The translations under genes and the position numbers were made by a program. The notes beneath the pieces were generated by a model. It did not search any database and was not told the DNA's origin. It saw only the letters and a program-made list of their open reading frames with translations. A stretch of DNA of 64,000 nt from Dactylonectria macrodidyma (lineage: Eukaryota > Ascomycota > Sordariomycetes > Hypocreales > Nectriaceae), in contig JAGMUV010000022.1 in the NCBI GenBank assembly GCA_020744425.1, positions 1,116,001 to 1,180,000 of the forward strand, read 5' to 3'. Below are positions 1-10,606 of the stretch, in pieces; position 1 is the first letter of the stretch, and each line of letters opens with the position of its first letter.

Positions 1-2922
1 ATTTGCCCCATGCGGAAAGGATCCGGACATGGCGACGCTACTTGATTCAATGAGGTAGCGCCCGTAAGATGATCGAACGTCCTCCCACAGCCATTTTGGC
101 TTTGTATACCGAGCTCGTTGATGACGACATCCCCACCACTCGAGGTGCTGCTGTTACAAGCCGGTCTGACATCCCTGGGCGTAAGTCAGCATCCACACAT
201 ATCATCGACCCCTGAATCTACTGAACCAACTGGAAGATTCTTCACCCTCCATGATTCCTACCACACCTCGCTTGGCATGACCATGTTGGCGTTGCCCTGA
301 CCCGTCGGTCTCTCCGTGCTGTTAGCCCGCCAGACCGGCACAACAAGAGTTAGTCTTGTGATCATTGATCTGTGCCTCAGCTGTGCCGTCCTCCTTTAAC
401 CATTCTACTGGCCAAGAGTGGGAGCTGCAGATAGTAAGGTATACTCTCTACACCTCCTCAAGATCCAGTTTACAACAACACCCCCAGGGTCACTGACTCC
501 CCTTCCATCACATTCCACCTGGCCCTGACCCCACCTGAGACGGACTCCTCCTCAAAATGTGCCTCGTGTATGGGGGGATCAAACCAACGTCGTAGACGTC
601 TCAGGGCTGTGTACCACACTTTCTTCTTCGGCTCTTGACGCAGTTCCTTGAGTTACTTAGTTAGTGAAGACGTGGCCTCGATGGCTTAGCCATCGACGCG
701 AGTTGATAACGAAGCACATGTCCCTTCGACTCTTCTGGCTGCCACCCCTCGCTTAGCATGATCATATTGATGTTCTCCTCAACCTCTCCATGACGTGATC
801 TGACCGACGTGTTGAGGCATAATTCTTGATTCTCAAGTCTGCCTTACCTATACTTGTGGAGATGCGGCGAGTGATCCTAACTCTAGACAATAAGTCAAAC
901 ACACATAGGGGGAGGGGATCCAGCCATCTAGTAGCATGAACTCAGTGAGGTAACTTGGTCAGCTTGTTAGACAAAACATCCCAAGGAATCCTCACAAAAG
1001 TACTCTATTTGTCTGTATCATACTGCAGATCCATTCCTATCTCTATTGCAAGGATCTCTTTCAAGTCTTCTAGAATATGTGAGAAGCTATGTGCGAACTC
1101 TGACGGAACTGTAACACAAACCTTAACAATGAGATCATCAGAGTTGATAACAGTGGTGTACTTCAAATCCCATCCCTTGCTGGACATTGGGTCCTTAATA
1201 CGATTGACTGATAAGGGGGTGTTAATAGAAATCTTGTACTTCTCCTCTCGAATAAGCCTCTCTTGCTGCATGATTTTTAATGGCCCTTCGATAAAAGAGT
1301 CCGCCTTCTATGGTGTAGGTAGTGAGTCTCTGAAGTGCGTTTCTTTCAAACGCTTTACTGCTAAATAAATTAGATTTATGACTACAGATGAAAGGGCTCT
1401 CGTACCTACTTATCGCTCTTCACTTTCTATTCGCCTCTTTCTTAAGTCCAATGCTCCATTAGAAACATCCGCGTCTTCTGCTTGCTGAATACCAGGAAGA
1501 ATTTTAGTTACCAATTCCTCACCAATGAATGATTCCCCCAAGACTTAGTCAGAAGCAGGCAGGATGGGAATAAGACTCTGCAGAGCGCTCATAATATCGA
1601 TCATATGAATATGTGATGTAACAGATTTGAGAGACGATTGTTAAGGGATTGGGACAACGGGAAAATTCGTGGGCTTTATAGTTACACTTAAAATTGCCAG
1701 TGCAGCGAGCCAAGGATAACAGCTGCTAATGGTAACCGATGGTAAGGCATATGTCACATATCGGGATATCGGATTTTACAGCTATGACAACAGTCAAGCT
1801 TTCTGCTCTTCATCATAAGGTTCCACAGCCACTTTCCTCGTGACTGGCCTCGTCATCAGCTTCGTCACAAGCTATGATCAGGAGGATAGCTAGATAAAGT
1901 CAAATAGTCCGTAGCATCCGGACCGCCTTGGCTGTCCGAGGTCATCATCAGTCTCTTCATCTATAAGACTGACCCAAAGACCCTCATTAGATAGGAAGAA
2001 TAGCAAGAGCTTCTCACACACATGATCACTTCCATCTCCTAGATGCAACAGCATACTCTCTATTCCACGCCTTCCTCGGTATTCCCTTGGCAGTGAAGTC
2101 TGTCTAGCATACAGTACCAACACCCACCCTCTCCCCGTGGCGACACACAAAAAGACCGCTATGCAAGGTAAAAGGGGCTGTGGCTCCCTGAAGTTCCTAT
2201 ATGTAGGAAGTGCCCCTTCCCCCTCAACATACTCATATTAGCCTCTCCGCAGTGTCTCAACCAACAGACACCATAGCACTACCCCGGAGGAGTGTCCCAT
2301 AACGATCTTAGCGGTTATATATGACAGACAGGTGATCATACAGGATTGCTAAAGGATCACAGATCTGCTAACGGCTGAGTTCTGCCTTAACCTTGACGCA
2401 AGAGGGGTCCATCTAGTGGAATAGATATAATAGCAGTGCATAGACGAGAACTACCCAATAATACAACATAGGCCTACAGAACGTGATAACAGAGGTTATT
2501 AACATCAGTAAATACCGCAAGATCACATCTCCACTAGTCTGAATCACTATTCATTACCCATTCAATCATCAAGGAAAACTGGACGTAGGCTCAAGGGGGG
2601 CGTTACTGAAAATAGAAGCACATAGGCTAGGTTAATCCCTATTTATACGTCTAGGATCCCCTAGCTGTTCTATCTTCATGACTTGAACATGGCTATATAT
2701 TGTAATACTAACTTTTATTACGATGAGTCTCATAAATTCCATATCGACCGCGTTGACTATAGCTTTTGGCCTTAGTGCTGTAGCTAATTTATTAACATCT
2801 GTTAAGGCCATCCTACGATATCTAAACCCTTAGCGAAACGACCGAGAGATAAGCTTCGTATCTGTTATCCCTCTATTATTATCTATAAGGCATCCTTATA
2901 TATTTATAGCAGTAGTGATTAC
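1..2922. other. Gene-poor, degenerate left flank
   Basis: No reading frame here is longer than about 140 codons and none shows a recognisable domain. Stop codons are dense on both strands, as expected of old, mutated repeats. A minus-strand frame of 88 codons (1005-1271) has protein-like composition but no family I recognise. I see no tRNA or rRNA gene. It is most likely decayed transposon sequence, but that is inference from its neighbours. Confidence 0.4.
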
Positions 2923-3260
2923 TGTGTTGGGCAGGGGGACAAACAACCACCCGAAGTGACGGCGAGCTGGGCCCGAAAGGTGAGCGAAGGACGGCAAGAT
3001 AAAGCCTAGGAAATAAAATAGCCAAAAATGCAGATAAAATCATCAGCTAAGCAGCTAGCTGGAAAAGGAAGAAGTATATCAGTTGATTAAGTAAAATAGA
3101 ATAAGAAAATCAAGGCTAGGAAAATCAGGAAAAATCAATAAAAGAGAGGAAGAAGCATTGTCTTTCTATCTAAGTCTGGGAAATCTGCTGCCTCTTATAG
3201 CTAGCTATAGGTAACGTGACTGTCCGGGTCCCGGGCCCCGGGGCCCTCAGCCCCGACACA
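2923..3260 (+). repeat. Solo LTR, family A (copy 1)
   Basis: A 338-bp unit begins TGTGTTGGGC and ends CCGACACA (TG...CA ends). It is flanked by a perfect 4-bp duplication TTAC (2919-2922 and 3261-3264). A second copy, more than 90% identical by eye, lies inverted at 9888-10224. The TG/CA ends, the target duplication and the lack of an adjacent internal coding region point to a solo LTR left by recombination. Its GC-rich palindromic block is near 3229-3250. Confidence 0.75.
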
Positions 3261-3542
3261 TTACACACTGCGTAATTACTACTAGATCCTCACTTATATT
3301 TATAATTCTGATATAAGAATATAGAGATCTTTAGTTAATGTACCTAAGCTCTTCTATAATTATCTTAAGTATGATTAGAGAAGTAAGTGCATATCCTGGC
3401 TTAGTATAATTCTAATAATTAAAAGTGCTTATATATTAGTAGTTCTTAGAGCCTAGGATAAATTGTATTCACTCTGTGGCCTCTCGCATTCATCCTAGTA
3501 ACTATAGGGGTGCTATTTATTATTAGTACTGTCATAGCTTTC

Positions 3543-3735
3543 TGTCACGGGCCAGATGAGATCAACTCAAGAGGTAATGCCACTGTATTGCGAGAATACT
3601 ACGATGAAGAGGAAAGAGAAAGCGGGCAGGCGCGTGGACGCGCAGACGCGTTGATAGTCCCTGTGGCCTGCCCCGTGCGTCCTAGTTACGTATCGACCCC
3701 ACCCTGGGTCCAGCACTCCAGACGCTCCCGTTACA
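3543..3735 (-). repeat. Downstream (3') LTR of the chromovirus
   Basis: This 193-bp direct repeat matches 9642-9834. It starts TGTCACGGGCC and ends GTTACA; the partner ends GTCACA. All differences between the two copies are transitions. It is the 3' LTR because the element is transcribed from the minus strand. Confidence 0.88.
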
Positions 3736-3749
3736 TCACCCCCCTCTTT
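3736..3749 (-). other. Polypurine tract
   Basis: On the minus strand the 14 bases just inside the 3' LTR read AAAGAGGGGGGTGA. A purine run touching the 3' LTR is the plus-strand primer site of LTR retrotransposons, and it confirms the orientation of the element. Confidence 0.7.
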
Positions 3750-3863
3750 AAGGCGCTCAAAACGGCCGCGTGAGCGCAAGTTGTCAAATTCTCACGATCG
3801 CCAGATGACGAAGACTCTTCGTTTCCGTCGTGCTTTCTTGGGCCCCCGGCCTGGTTTGATCGG

Positions 3864-6800
3864 TTAATTATCGTCAGGGTGCTCTGGTACGTCCGTATCC
3901 GCAGTAGCTGCGTCGACCCAGGCCTGTAATCGCTTCGGTGGCCCAGGTGCCTCCAAATATTCCTTATGGAACTCCTTTAGTTATATTAGTGCGTTCTTGA
4001 AGTTTTTAGCAGGGTACTATTCATCGTCGGGGTCGTGTCTGACCCAGTCTACTCTATACTGGAGCTATTTATTGCGCTTATTATACTGCGACTCCTTAAC
4101 CTTATGAACCTCGTACTCTTTAGCGCTATTAATGACTTTAGGTAATAGTGGGTCCTTATCCTGCCCTAGCATAGGATTATCAGGATAACGCTATTACCGA
4201 TCTGCGTGTAGAGTTGGGTTTATGTATTACAAGGAGGGTAAGTCTAGGCAGTATAAATGCCTGACTTATTCTATAATAGTCTATAGCCCTCTCTTCCTCC
4301 AGTCTAATGCCTGGCTAGGTCTTATACTCATAAGTTCGCGCATGTCGACCCAGACTTTGTCCCTAACTATAAAATCCGGTTCCTGGCGTTTCTTATTAGC
4401 TTAGCGGATCTGCTGTTCCTGCGCCTAGTGGAGATTCTGCCTAGCAACTTTAATGGAGTCCGCAATCCGCTTAGCATACTGCTAGGCATCCTCTCTCAAC
4501 AAACGTTCAGCTTTTGTTTTGTAGCCCTTAAGGTCGGTTCTCTTATCCCAGTCGAGTTAGGATCGGAGCAAGTGGCCAAGTAATAGTCTTACTGGTTCTA
4601 TACCTAGTGACTCGTAGTAGAGATTCATTTGCGTATAGTCTATTAATGGTAGTAGTTTACTCTAGTCATCTTAGTAATGGTTGATAAACGGTCGTAGTTA
4701 GTAGTTCAAGTACTGGTTGTAGATCTCAGTATTCCCGTCTGTCTGGGGGTGCTCTGCTATACTTAGTTTCTGCTTTACCCCGATAAGCTTGCATAGCTTA
4801 TCCATAAAGGCAGCGATAAACTGTAGTCCTCGGTCTAACATCACTGTCTCCAGAACCCCAAAAACACAGTAGACGTAGTAGTAGTATATATACGCAACGT
4901 CCTTCGCTATCACCATCCGGTAGTAAGGTATAGAAAAAGCAATCTTACTAAGCTGATTAATAACTACCTATATGCAGTCATATCCGTTCTTATCCTTAGG
5001 TATATAATAGAAGTCTGTTATAATATGCTGCTATATCCAGTATAGGACTTCCAATAGGTGTAGTAATCCGGGGGCCTTATCTCTATTAGCATAAGCTCTT
5101 CCACACGGCTTACAATTTGCCCAGAACCGATCGACGTTAGCCAATAAGCCCAGCCACTAGAACCTCTTAGCAACTAATCTGACGGTTTTGTTGCGTCCCA
5201 GGTGGGCTACATTGAGCTTGCAGTGGTTCTCCTTAATGACTATCGTTTGGAGAATACCTTCGTCTAGAATAAAAATGCGCTAGTTCTGGCAAACCATGCC
5301 TTCATCCATCGTCCAACCATCGGCCTTCTTCTTTGCATTCTCTCAGTAGGGCTGTGATTAGGGAGAGGCCCTATTAGCCCGGAGGATGGCGTTAAGCAGC
5401 TGCCATCCCTCCGGCGCCCGGATAGCCTCTCTTCCGGAGCTGATCGAGGACTCGACAGCTTCGGCCCCGATCAATGCCACCTCTGGTCCTTCCCCAGAAT
5501 CGGGCTCGGTACAGGGGCCGGCCATGACCTTATAGTTAATAGAACTAATCACCAGGTCCCGGCTCAGCAGTACCCTGTTCCACGCGGCTTCTCGTCGCGC
5601 CTTCTGCGTAGCCAGTTCGGACGACTTCTGAGACAGAGCATCCGCTATAACGTTCTCCCGCTCCGGACGGTAGGTGATCTTGAAGTCATAAGGTGCCAGG
5701 TCGTCCGCCCACCGCGCTTGCCTGCTATTAAGGCGTTATTTAGTTGAGAAGTACTTAAGGGCTTTATGGTCAGTAATAACCAAGAATTGCCATTAGAGCC
5801 CTAAGAGCTCGGCATTCCATTCCTTCAAGGCTAATACCACTGCGAGCATCTCCTGGTCGTAAATCGGGTAACGCATCTCCGCATCATTCATCGTCTTAGA
5901 GAAGAAAGCTACGGGGTGCCAGTCCCCGTCTTCGCTCTTCTGGGTTAGTACTGCAGCTACCACACCTCCTGACGCGTCAGTCTCAACGATTGTATCACAG
6001 AGAGGGTCGTACTAGGCCCGGCACGGGGCCGACGAAATCGCCAACTTCATAGCCTTCATCGCGGTCGTCTCCTCTTCAGTCCACCTCCATGGGATCCCCT
6101 TCTTCGTCAACAGTGTAAGCAGTCGCGCTATCTGACTGTAAAACTCGACGAACTTTCGGTAGAAGTTACAAAACCCAAGGAAGGCCTGTACTCCCCGTAC
6201 GTTTGTTAGTTCTTCCCAGTCTATAATGGCCTTCATCTTCTTCGGGTCTATCCGGATCCCGTTTATTATAATTATAAAGCCCAGGAACTCCGTCTCTATA
6301 ACATAGAATTCCGACTTGTCGATATCTGCCTGCAATCCTGCTACGACCAGGCATTCCAAGACTGCATTAACATGCGCTTCATGGTCCTTAACATTTTCTG
6401 AGTAAATGAGAATGTCGTCAATGTATGCTGTGCAGCAGACGTCTAGGAGATCCATCAGGACGTGGTTGATGTAAGCTTGGAAGTGCGAAGGGCCGTTGGT
6501 CAGACTAAACGGTACTACCTTATACTTATAGGTACCATACTGAGTCTTGAAGGCTGTGAGATCCTCGGAATCTGGGGACATCCGCATCCGATAGAAGGCC
6601 TGTCAGATGTCGAGTTTCGTAAATACTTTTGCCTTTACCAGCCTCGACTGGGTTTCTTCTATCAGGGGTGGTGCACAATGTTCCTTCGCCGTCAACTCAT
6701 TGAGCTTCCTGTAGTCCACATAGAAACGCCATCCGCCGTTCTTCTTTTTTACAAACAGGACTAGTAATGCATATAGCGCATCACCTGCCAGTATGATAAA

Positions 6801-7978
6801 TCCTTTCTGCAGGTGCTCCTCGATATAGTTCCTCATCACCTCTAGCTGTTCGAGGCTCAACTTGTACATCGGCAGGACCTTCCGACTGTCGGGGATTGGC
6901 TCTTTCAATTCCAGCTTCATGTCAACGCCTGGCCGGTGGGGTGGCAAGGCGTCAGACTCAGCCTTGGAGAAGGCATGTCGCAGGTGTAAGTGCTGTCAAG
7001 GCAACTTCGACTCTACCTTCTCCCTCAATTCAGGCGTATCTTTACGAAGGTTCTCCCCTCCGGCTTCTCTCCGTTCTAGTCATTCTTCGATAATCTTGTC
7101 GATCTCCTGGAGGGTGACTTCACCGATCCATTCGGTGTCCTCCTGCTTGACCACCCTCTCCTGCCACCTGCTGGCACTAACGATACTGATTTCGATTGTG
7201 ACTCCCTCAGTATCAATCATTGGTCGCCGTGGCAGGTCAGCTTGGATCATCGCTAGCTCGGTATTAAAGTCCCTCATCGGGAGAGAGGGCGCCGTATCCC
7301 TCAATGCCCTGTCCATCTTAGCCATGTTCTCTTTGGCGTCATCCGACCATTGCCTCCTTGGCGGGCGATCTCCCCTCCTAAGGATCCGATCCTCGCGGGC
7401 CTTCTTTCGTTCTGCGCTCAGTTAGTTACGTCGTTCCATGTCGGCCTAGTCCGCTGGCCTTGAACAGCGAGGGCCCTTTAATGAAGACATCAGTATCACA
7501 ATATCGCTACTAGGGTAATCCTTCGGCCTGTCGTCAGGCCATCGTAGGCGGCGATGTTTGGTAGAGATTTCCACATCGTGCTTCTTGAACCACTTCCTCC
7601 CAATAATCAGGTCCTAATGCATCCCGAGTTCCAACATCGGACAATTTGGCTGTCGTCTGCTATCTATATCTAGCGTCGCTACCGTGATGTGGGTAATCCG
7701 TTGTCGTCCGCCCTTATATCCCTTGACGGCGAGTCCCCGCCCTGGGATTAGGATTCGATGGCTCTGCAGTTATTAGTGCATCCTTAGGGCTAGATCCTTA
7801 TTTATAAAGATATAACCATCCGCTCTGGTATTACATAGACCTTTAACTTTAATTACTAACCCTGAACTTACTATTATATAGGGACGGTAGAGCTTCTCCC
7901 CGCCGAGTAGTTCATCTATGTTAATCGAACCCTCATTAAAGATTAGTGACTGTAATTCAGGTCCTAGAGAGGAGACTT
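3864..7978 (-). pseudogene. pol: Broken pol polyprotein (PR-RT-RH-IN-chromodomain)
   Basis: The frame begins just after gag, in the -1 frame relative to it. The protease active-site region (about 7800-7850) now reads NTRADGY where family members have a DTGA/DSGA-type motif. RT occupies about 6950-6010 with the YIDD catalytic box near 6411-6425. RNase H follows (about 6000-5560) with TDASGG, DHKALKYF and ADALS motifs. Integrase (about 5160-4690) keeps a WANCKPC zinc-finger half, DFYYIPKDK, DRGLQF and HPQTDGNTE. The chromodomain (3915-4118) shows EYEV, LQYRVDWV and YPAKNFKNA. An in-frame TGA at 6603-6605 splits the RT, and three stops interrupt the chromodomain. The product would have been a reverse-transcribing polyprotein; this copy cannot encode one. 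Confidence 0.88.
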
Positions 7979-7981
7979 CCC

Positions 7982-9475
7982 CTAGGACTCGTCTTTTTCC
8001 GACTCGGAGGACGACTCATCTGATTCATCAGGGATCGCAATAGTAATCGTCCGCCCTGCCTTCTTAGCCTTAGCACGAACTTCGTTCACTTCGCCCCCCT
8101 CCGGACACTCCTGGTAAGTATGGCCGACTTTCTTACACTTAAAGCACTTCCCTTCTTTGGCTAGCTTGCGGACCTCTGGGTCCTTAAAAGTCCATTTGCT
8201 ATCAATCTTGATCTTCAAGTACTTGGGTGTTGAAGTTGCTGACTTCTTAGTGTCCTTCTTCCTAGTGGCAGTACCATCGCTCTTACTGGTCTGTAACTTG
8301 CTAGTCCTCTTACTATCCTTCTTCATTAAGGTCTTCGCGTAGGCCTCTTCTACTACCGCGATGTCGCCAAGCGCTGTCACAAAGGTGTCGAAGCTTACCT
8401 CTTCGGCAAAGCGCTGTGTGGCCATAGTACGTTTCATCTCCACTAGCACTTTGTCATAGAGCTCTTCCTTCCAATCCCTTTTGGGGATCTTAGCGTCGTT
8501 CGCTGTAGCCAAGAACTTGACATAGCAGCTACGCCAGCTACCATTGGTATAGTATCTCAAGGCCTTGAACTCCTCTCGCGCCTTGATCTTCTTGTTCTTG
8601 TCCCGGAAGAGGGTCGTCAGGGCTTGGAAGACATCTTCAGCGGTCTCGAAGGCGTCTTCCTCAGCGTTCTCGGGCATGCGGGGGCGTAAATAGGCAGCCG
8701 CGATACTCTTGCAACGACCGAAAATATAATATACCTTGTCCTCCTCTTCAGGGTAGTCTCGTGGGCCGTCACGTCGCAGCTTGCGTCTGGCCTTGATAAG
8801 CCAGTCTTCGAAGTCCGGTTCCTTGCCATCATCGAGCTCAGGTGGGTCACTCTCCCGCTTCCGGCGCAGCTTGGTCTCGGCCGTTGTCTCGCTCCCGAGA
8901 GGCGTGTCTGCGCAGAGAGGGGCAGTATGCTATGCTGCTTTTAACCGTACCAGTTCCTTATTGATCCATACCACCTCGGCGTGGGCCATCGCTTCGGCCT
9001 CAATTGCCTCATTATGCTCTTTAATGAGTCACTCAGTCATCTCGACATGCTTATTATACAGCTCGATAAGCTCGTCTCGCTGCCTTCTGATTGCTAATTG
9101 CTTGGCAAAATTGCGAATTATCGAGGCTCGCACCTCAGGGTATTTCTAGACCATCGATTCGATATTATCAGCATCGATCAGGAGGTTCCTGAATCTCCCG
9201 TCCTGGTCTTTCACGTAGACTGTGAATCGGCCGTTGTCTGTAATCTCGCAGGTTCGAGCGTTCAAATCTTCTTCAATAGAATCTGCTGCAAGTCGCGCAA
9301 AAGGTCTAATAGATATCCCTTCATCGTCTTCTGTATTAGTAGCCCCTTCGCTATCCTCGTCTATGGACTCAGCGAGGTACTGCTAGACCTGCTGATAAAA
9401 GGCGCTCTCTTAGCATGCCTTATCGATGCCTTCTTTATTAGCGCTCCACGCGCCCAACTCAGAGCTCCTGGTCAT
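7982..9475 (-). pseudogene. gag: Broken gag (capsid/nucleocapsid) of the chromovirus
   Basis: One minus-strand frame can be followed from an ATG at 9473-9475 to a TAG at 7982-7984, with about five internal stops in its first half. The last 231 codons are open. They contain a retrotransposon gag-like helical region and a CCHC zinc knuckle, CFKCKKVGHTYQEC (about 8110-8155), followed by a Ser/Glu/Asp-rich tail. The knuckle binds nucleic acid in related elements. Most of the stops are TAG or TAA where CAG or CAA would be expected, which is the RIP pattern. This is the best preserved part of the element. Confidence 0.85.
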
Positions 9476-9641
9476 GTCGACTGCTGATTGGTTCCAGTCA
9501 ACGGTGGTTTGCTGTTCGTACTTGCGTCTTGCTGTAGGTAGGCGGATCTATAGTCAGATCCGACGCGACGATTAACCTCACACTAACGCACGTCAGAGTT
9601 AATCAAGATGTAGGTAGAAAGAATAAAAGATCGTAGTATAA

Positions 9642-9834
9642 TGTCACGGGCCAGATAAGATCAACTCAAGAGGTAATACTACTATATTACGAGAATACTA
9701 CGATGAAGAGGAAAGAGAAAGCGGGCAGGCGCGTGGACGCGCAGACGCGTTGATAGTCCCTGTGGCCTGCCCCGTGTGTCCTAGTTACGTATCGACCCCA
9801 CCCTGGGTCCAGCACTCCAGACGCTCCCGTCACA
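9642..9834 (-). repeat. Upstream (5') LTR of the chromovirus
   Basis: This 193-bp copy is the direct-repeat partner of 3543-3735. On the minus strand it begins TGTGACGGGAG. It lies only 53 bp from the family A solo LTR. I could not identify a convincing tRNA-complementary primer binding site beside it. Confidence 0.88.
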
Positions 9835-9887
9835 GGTGTACAGTATAGGTGCGACGCATGCTTGGATGCGACGCATGGGTGACATAT

Positions 9888-10224
9888 TGTGTCAGGGCTG
9901 AGGGCCCCGGGGCCCGGGACCCGGACAGTCACGTTACCTGTAGCTAGCTATAAGAGGCAGCAGATTTCCCAGACTTAGATAGAAAAATAATGCTTCTTCC
10001 TTCTTTTACTTGATTTTTCCTGATTTTCCTAGCCTTGATTTTCTTATTTTATTTTACTTGATCAACTGATATCCTTCTTCCTTTTCCAGCTAGCTGCTTA
10101 GCTGATGATTTTATCTGCATTTTTAGCTATTTATTTCCTAGGCCTTATCTTGCCGTCCTTCGCCCTCCTTTCGGGCCCAGCTCGCCATCACTTCGGGTGG
10201 TTGTTTGTCCCCCTGCCCAACACA
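9888..10224 (-). repeat. Solo LTR, family A (copy 2, inverted)
   Basis: This 337-bp repeat is the reverse complement of the unit at 2923-3260, with scattered, mostly transition differences and a few indels. It is flanked by a 4-bp duplication ATAT (9884-9887 and 10225-10228). Because each copy has its own duplication, the two are separate insertions and not the terminal inverted repeats of one large DNA transposon. Confidence 0.75.
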
Positions 10225-10606
10225 ATATACGTTAACTCTTTTTAATAAGCACACCCGACGCGCATCTTGTCTCCTAATTACAGATATAATCAAAAGTTTA
10301 AGGATTGTTGCTGATGTGCATTAATAGGGCAGCGCTGTAATTAACCACAATCGCAATGCATGTCAAGGCCATAGTGGATAGAATGCTGCAGATGGTTGGC
10401 GCACCTAGCTAGTTGCGTGATTCCCATATTTCTTTGGCATGTTCCTCATCATACTGAATTGTTCCGGTTTGGTCAATGCTGCATCACAGGAGGTCTAGTC
10501 TCTCAGCTCAAGCCTTCCCCAGGATGAATAGGTCGAACCAAAATATCTAACCTTGTACGGAGTAACTTTTAAACTATTCGCTAAGATTAGATTACTCATA
10601 AGATAT
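10225..10606. other. Intergenic, nothing recognised
   Basis: 382 bp between the solo LTR and the 3' end of the membrane-protein gene. It would hold that gene's 3' untranslated region and poly(A) signal. I see no other feature. Confidence 0.4.

Larger units (their letters stand above)
3543..9834 (-). mobile_element. Degraded Ty3/gypsy chromodomain retrotransposon (chromovirus)
   Basis: A 6,292-bp element reads on the minus strand between two 193-bp direct repeats that begin TGTCACGGG and end in CA. In transcription order it holds gag with a CCHC zinc knuckle, an aspartic protease, reverse transcriptase, RNase H, integrase and a C-terminal chromodomain, which is the order of chromoviruses. A polypurine tract adjoins the downstream LTR. 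Every open frame is cut by stops that fit CAG/CGA/TGG changed by transitions, and the two LTRs differ at about seven sites, all transitions. No matching target duplication is seen (TTTC left, GGTG right), so the insertion has been rearranged or is a recombinant. The element is not functional. Confidence 0.9.

Noticed and set aside
6862..7425. A 187-codon plus-strand frame in the transposon region
   Set aside because: The minus strand here carries pol, with recognisable RT and protease-region sequence; the plus-strand frame is a low-complexity Ser/Leu-rich shadow.
2923..10224. One 7.3-kb DNA transposon with 338-bp terminal inverted repeats
   Set aside because: Each arm has its own 4-bp target duplication and TG...CA ends, and the interior is an LTR retrotransposon with its own LTRs.
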